Assembly: GCA_029266945.1 (NCBI GenBank)
Contig: JARIED010000005.1
Location: forward strand, 1 to 64,000
DNA: 64,000 nucleotides
Direction: 5' to 3'
Source: Slackia sp.
GTDB taxonomy: Bacteria; Actinomycetota; Coriobacteriia; Coriobacteriales; Eggerthellaceae
Every line of letters starts with the position of its first letter. Position 1 is the stretch's first letter. A program made the position numbers and the translations under genes. This document shows, one piece after another, positions 59,733 through 64,000 of this stretch. The notes under the pieces were generated by a model. It was not told where the DNA came from and did no database searches. It saw nothing but the letters and a program-made list of their open reading frames with translations.

Positions 59733-60791
59733 CTACAGGTCGTCGACCAAGGCGGTCGACTTGGCATATGCGGTCGATTTCGCCTCGAAGAAGTCGGTCT
59801 TGACCATGTTGGCGTTGGAGTACTGCGACACCCAGCGCATGTTCTCGGGCTCCTGCACGTTGTCGGGGAACAGCGGCTCGTAGCCCAGGCTCGTCCAGCG
59901 CTGGTTGCCCAGATAGCGGATGTAATCGGTCACCATATCCTTCGTCAGGCCGGGAATGTCGTCGCCGATGACGTAATGACCCCAGGCGATTTCCTGACGC
60001 ACGCCCTCTTCCAACATGGCACGCAGCTCGGCCACGTTCTCGTCCACGAACAGCGACGGTTCTTCCTTCTGCAGCTCCAGGATGATGTTGCGGAACAGCC
60101 ACAGATGCGTGTTCTCGTCGCGGTTGATGTAGCGAATCTCCTGCGCCGAGCCCGGCATCTTGCCGTTACGGGCCAGGTTGTAGAAGAACATGAATCCGGA
60201 ATAGAAGTACACGCCTTCCAGAATGAAGTTCGCCATCATCACCTTGAGCAGCGTGAACGGGTGCTTGTCGCGCTGGAACTCGTTGTACAGGTCGCCGATG
60301 AACGTGTTACGCGCAAGCAAGCGCTCGTCGGTGCGCCACTGGTACAGGATGTCGTTGCGCTGATCGGGCGAGCAGATCGTGTCGAGCATGTAGCTGTAGC
60401 TCTGCGAATGCACGCACTCCTGGAACGTCTGGATGTTAAGGCACAGGTTCACCTCGTTGGCCGTGATGTACTCGCCGATGGCAGGCAGGTTGGCCGACTG
60501 GATCGAATCCAGGAACACGAGGAAGGACAAGATCTTGTCGTACGCGGTGCGCTCGGCGGGATCGAGGTGCGGATAATCCTTCACGTCCTGGCCCAGGTTG
60601 ATTTCCTCGGGGATCCAGAAGTTGTTCATGGCCTGGCGGTACCAGTCGGAAACCCAGGGGTACTTCATGTTGTTGAAGTCGTTGAGGTTGGTGGTGTTGC
60701 CGCCGATCATGCGGCGCTCGCGCACATCGACATCGCCCTGCGGATTGAACAGGGGTTTCTTCATCAACGATTCGTTCGGTTCTATGGTCAT
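59733..60791 (-). CDS. nrdB: Class I ribonucleotide reductase beta subunit
   Basis: FLVFLDSIQSANLPAIGEYI; FQECVHSQSYSYML (Glu/His/Tyr); INRDENTHLWLFRNIILEL. Confidence 0.95.
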   Translation of the reverse strand: MTIEPNESLMKKPLFNPQGDVDVRERRMIGGNTTNLNDFNNMKYPWVSDWYRQAMNNFWIPEEINLGQDVKDYPHLDPAERTAYDKILSFLVFLDSIQSANLPAIGEYITANEVNLCLNIQTFQECVHSQSYSYMLDTICSPDQRNDILYQWRTDERLLARNTFIGDLYNEFQRDKHPFTLLKVMMANFILEGVYFYSGFMFFYNLARNGKMPGSAQEIRYINRDENTHLWLFRNIILELQKEEPSLFVDENVAELRAMLEEGVRQEIAWGHYVIGDDIPGLTKDMVTDYIRYLGNQRWTSLGYEPLFPDNVQEPENMRWVSQYSNANMVKTDFFEAKSTAYAKSTALVDDL

Positions 60792-60924
60792 GGTCGTTAC
60801 CTTCTTTTCTTATCGGAGGAACGGGGCGGCGCGGGCGAGACCGCGGCTCGAACGGTCCCGGGATTTCAGGGACAGCACGAAGGGCTGAGACGGGGTGCCT
60901 GGCGGCTTTTGCAGCGTCGATCCC

Positions 60925-60952
60925 GTTGCGTCGGCCGGCAGGCCGACGCAAC
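60925..60952. repeat. 12-bp perfect-stem hairpin abutting the nrdA stop codon
   Basis: GTTGCGTCGGCC GGCA GGCCGACGCAAC directly followed by the nrdA stop codon complement. Confidence 0.8.
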
Positions 60953-63466
60953 CTAAGACGAGCAGCTTTCGCACTCTTCCACTTCGAGCGATTTGCTGCG
61001 CACGTAGTAGACCGTCTTCACGCCGCATTTCCACGCCTCATGATACAAGTCGAACACCTGGCGCATCGTGTAGTCGTTCGTGATGTAGAGATTCATCGAC
61101 TGCGCCTGGTCCACGTGGCGCTGGCGGACGCCCGACGCGCGCACGCTCCACGTCTGGTCGATCAGATGCGCGGGCTTGTACAGCCAATACGTCGCAGGCG
61201 ACAACTCGGGTGCGACGCGCGGCAGCATGCCTCCCTTCTTCTCTTCCAGGAAGAAACGGCGCATGATCGGATCGACGCCGGGCGTGGTGCCCGAAAGGAT
61301 GCTCGTCGAAGACGTCGGCGCCACGGCCATGAGATACGCGTTGCGCATGCCGGCGGCGGCTTTCGCGCGCACGCTTCCCCACGCATCGGACACGTAGCCG
61401 CGCTTGTCGAAGTAGGCGCCCGTCTGCCAGTCGCTTCCCTCGAACACCTGATACGACCCCTTCTCGGCGGCCAGGTCGGCCGAAGCCTCCACGGCGCAGC
61501 GGTTGATGCGCTCGAACACCTCGTCGGCGAAGGCCAGATGCTCCTCGGATTCCCAGCGGATGCCGCGCGTGGCCAGCATATGGTGGTATCCCGAAACGCC
61601 CAGGCCGATCGAGCGATAGCGCTTGTTCGTGATGCGAGCGTACTCGAGCGCGTAGAAATTCAGGTCGATCACGTTATCGAGCGCGCGAACCGCCGTGCGT
61701 ACCACGTCGCGCATGGCGTCCTCGTCTTCGACCGGCAGCCTTCCAAGCGAAAGGCTTGCCAGGTTGCACACCACGAAGTCGCCGGGGCGGGTGGTGGAAA
61801 CCACCACGGTATCGCCCTCCGACGTACGGGTTTCCACCGAAACGCTTTCGACGGGCGCCATGTTCTGCGCGATTTCGGTGCACAGGTTGCTGCAATAGAT
61901 GATGCCCGCCTGCGGGTTGGGGTTGGCGCGGTTGACGATGTCGCGGTTGAACGTGAAGGGCGTGCCCGTCTCGACCGCGCTCTTGAGCATCAGGCGCACG
62001 ATGTCTTTAATCGTCATGGTGCGCTTCGGAATGCGCGGGTCGGCCACGCAGTCGAGATAGCGCTTCTCCCATTCTTCGCCGAAATAGTCCTCGAGCGCGT
62101 ATCCTTTCACGGTCAGGATGTCGTGCGGACACATGAGGTGCCAGTCCTGGTTCATATCCTGGCCTGCCATACGCCAGAACAAATCCGGATAGCACACGGC
62201 CGGAAACACGTCGTGGGCCTTCATACGATCGTCGCCGTTGTTGGTGCGCAGCTGTAGGAATTCCGGCAGGTCTTTATGCCAGGCGTCCAGATACACCGCC
62301 GCCGCGCCCGCGCGCATGCCCAGCTGGTCGACGGCCACCGCCGTGTCGTTGATGATGCGGATCCAGCGGATGACGCCGCCCGCCGCGCCTTCGAAACCAC
62401 GGATGGTGCCGCCCGTGGCGCGCACTTTGCCCAAGTACATGCCCATGCCGCCGCCGAACTTGCTCACCTGCGCGAAATTATCGATGCTGCGATAGATGCC
62501 TTCGAGGCTGTCGGGCACCGTGTCGATGAAGCAGCTGGACAGCTGATGATGCGGCTTGCGCGCATTCGACATCGTAGGCGTCGCCATGGTCACCTCGAGC
62601 TTGGAGAGCATATCGTAGAAGCGATGCACCCAGCCCATGCGGTCGTTTTCCTCGTCCATGGCCAGATGCAGCGCGATGCCCAGAAACATTTCCTGCGGGC
62701 TTTCGATCGCCACATGCTGGCGCGTGGTGATCACATAGCGCTTGATCAGCAAGTCGAGACCCGAATAGGCGAACAGTTCGTCGCGCTCAGGCACGATGAA
62801 CGAAGCCGCCTGCTCGATTTCGGCGCGCGTGTAGCGCTGCAAAATATAGGCGCCGTACAGGTCCTGGTCGGTCAGCCAGCGCACTTTATCGTAGAAGGTG
62901 GCGATCCCGCGCGCGGCGCAGTCGACCGCAAGCATGCGACGGAACGAGAACGACAGCAGACGGGCCGCGATGAACTCCCACTGGGGCGCTTCCTGGGTGG
63001 TAAGCTCCACCGCGGCGCGCGTGAGGGCCGTCAGACGGTCATCGACCGACATGCCTGGCTTCACGAAGCTCTTGAACTTGGCGGCCAAGGCCGAAAGCGC
63101 GTAGGCGTCGTCGGAAAACTGCTTCTGGACGCGCGCCAAGCATTCGTCGAGCGAGGCCACGCCCGCCGTCGAAACGATGTCGGCACGCGCCGCGCGCAAG
63201 CGGGCGCGCTTGTCGCGATAAAGGATGTAGGCCTTCGCCTCGTCGAAATATCCCTGCTCCATCAGACTGCGCTCGACGATGTCCTGGATGCCTTCCACCG
63301 TGCGCACCTCGGCCGCGGCGATGGAGGTTTCGACCGCGGCGAGCAACGCCGACAGCTCGGCCTCCCCCGCTTCGCGGTCCGTGTCCGAAAACGCGCCTGC
63401 GATGGCCGCGACGATCTTCGAGCCGTCGTATGCCTCCGTCGCTCCGCTTCGTTTGACGATATCCAT
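60953..63466 (-). CDS. nrdA: Class I ribonucleotide reductase alpha subunit with ATP-cone
   Basis: MDIVKRSGATEAYDGSKIVAAIAGAF ATP-cone; SNLCTEIAQN; MRNAYLMAVAPTSSTSILSGTTPGVDPI; C-terminal ECESCSS. Confidence 0.96.
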   Translation of the reverse strand: MDIVKRSGATEAYDGSKIVAAIAGAFSDTDREAGEAELSALLAAVETSIAAAEVRTVEGIQDIVERSLMEQGYFDEAKAYILYRDKRARLRAARADIVSTAGVASLDECLARVQKQFSDDAYALSALAAKFKSFVKPGMSVDDRLTALTRAAVELTTQEAPQWEFIAARLLSFSFRRMLAVDCAARGIATFYDKVRWLTDQDLYGAYILQRYTRAEIEQAASFIVPERDELFAYSGLDLLIKRYVITTRQHVAIESPQEMFLGIALHLAMDEENDRMGWVHRFYDMLSKLEVTMATPTMSNARKPHHQLSSCFIDTVPDSLEGIYRSIDNFAQVSKFGGGMGMYLGKVRATGGTIRGFEGAAGGVIRWIRIINDTAVAVDQLGMRAGAAAVYLDAWHKDLPEFLQLRTNNGDDRMKAHDVFPAVCYPDLFWRMAGQDMNQDWHLMCPHDILTVKGYALEDYFGEEWEKRYLDCVADPRIPKRTMTIKDIVRLMLKSAVETGTPFTFNRDIVNRANPNPQAGIIYCSNLCTEIAQNMAPVESVSVETRTSEGDTVVVSTTRPGDFVVCNLASLSLGRLPVEDEDAMRDVVRTAVRALDNVIDLNFYALEYARITNKRYRSIGLGVSGYHHMLATRGIRWESEEHLAFADEVFERINRCAVEASADLAAEKGSYQVFEGSDWQTGAYFDKRGYVSDAWGSVRAKAAAGMRNAYLMAVAPTSSTSILSGTTPGVDPIMRRFFLEEKKGGMLPRVAPELSPATYWLYKPAHLIDQTWSVRASGVRQRHVDQAQSMNLYITNDYTMRQVFDLYHEAWKCGVKTVYYVRSKSLEVEECESCSS

Positions 63467-63533
63467 GTGTGCTCCCTTTCCGGCGCGAAACGCATGGCGG
63501 TCCGTTCCCCCTCCATGCGCCCCGTGCGGGCTC

Positions 63534-63556
63534 AATGCTACTTTTTCAGTAGCATT
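63534..63556. promoter_or_regulatory. Perfect palindrome upstream of nrdAB
   Basis: AATGCTACT TTTTC AGTAGCATT, about 70 bp upstream of the nrdA start. Confidence 0.7.
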
Positions 63557-63628
63557 TAATCACAGCACGCGAGATTGCGGGAGAGACGATGCGAACAAGC
63601 GCAGTTTCGCCGGAAACGCGGACACGAA

Positions 63629-63663
63629 AAACGTCCGCCGACGGCAACGTCGACGGACGTTTC
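63629..63663 (-). terminator. Hairpin/terminator downstream of the SMR transporter gene
   Basis: AAACGTCCGCCGACG GCAA CGTCGACGGACGTTT; U-tract on minus strand. Confidence 0.7.
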
Positions 63664-63684
63664 CGACAGGAATCCCGCTTACCT

Positions 63685-64000
63685 TTACGCGGCTTCGTTG
63701 AATCGGGCCGCCTCTTTATCGGTCTCTTCCTGCGAACCCGCATTCATCAGGTAGATGCCTACGACGACCAGGCCCAATCCCATACCCGTGAACAGGCCGA
63801 ACGGCTCGTTCCAGACAAGGCAACCAATCAAAGTGGTCAACGCCGTGCCCGCACCGCCCCAGATGCCGTACGCCAAACCAAGCGGCACGGTCTTGAGGAC
63901 GATGACGAAAATCGAGAACGACACCACATAGGCCACGATGGTCAAGGCCGCGGGGCCCAGCACCGTGAAGCCTTCGGAAAGCTTCATCATCGTGGTGCCG
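63685..64000 (-). CDS. Small multidrug resistance (SMR/EmrE-like) transporter, 5' end beyond window
   Basis: GTTMMKLSEGFTVLGPAALTIVAYVVSFSIFVIVLKTVPLGLAYGIWGGAGTALTTLIGCLVWNEP. Confidence 0.92.
   Translation of the reverse strand, partial: GTTMMKLSEGFTVLGPAALTIVAYVVSFSIFVIVLKTVPLGLAYGIWGGAGTALTTLIGCLVWNEPFGLFTGMGLGLVVVGIYLMNAGSQEETDKEAARFNEAA

Noticed and set aside
59733-63466. Unusual (Mn-Mn, Fe-Mn or Tyr-less) class I RNR
   Set aside because: The beta subunit keeps the Glu-x-x-His-x-x-x-Tyr pattern (ECVHSQSY) and the DENTH motif, so nothing in the sequence argues for a non-canonical radical subclass.

Overview
About 62% GC bacterial chromosome window. Protein content and operon style suggest an anaerobic actinobacterium of the Coriobacteriia (Eggerthellaceae-like); this is inference, no search was run. 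Most of the window is housekeeping: cdsA-uppS-frr-pyrH, an HtrA-like protease, dxr, a truncated S10/spc ribosomal-protein cluster (rplB to secY), an archaeal-looking type IA topoisomerase, ispG-proS, secDF, tgt-queA-queH, phnWX, ruvCAB and class I nrdAB. It also holds a compact selenocysteine locus (selA-selB-tRNA-Sec) and tRNA-Gln(CTG)/tRNA-Glu(CTC). The accessory or less ordinary parts are: (1) a FecBCD-type ABC importer operon translationally coupled to a SAM methyltransferase and preceded by a perfect 12-bp inverted repeat; (2) a 53.8-59.7 kb locus where a three-gene, ATGA-overlapped operon (UreG/HypB-like GTPase with CxxCxxxC, ABC-type ATPase without a membrane partner, substrate-binding-like protein without a signal peptide) diverges from a Cys-rich Crp/Fnr regulator and a NMT1/TauABC-like importer, which is my best candidate for an undescribed system; (3) decayed genes: a GNAT acetyltransferase with in-frame TGA and TAG, an Asp/Glu-type racemase with a C-run frameshift and a probable internal deletion, and a DUF559-like endonuclease fragment abutting the tRNA-Glu terminator; (4) several strong inverted repeats and unusual breaks in normally contiguous operons. 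No CRISPR array, prophage, transposase or rRNA was recognised.
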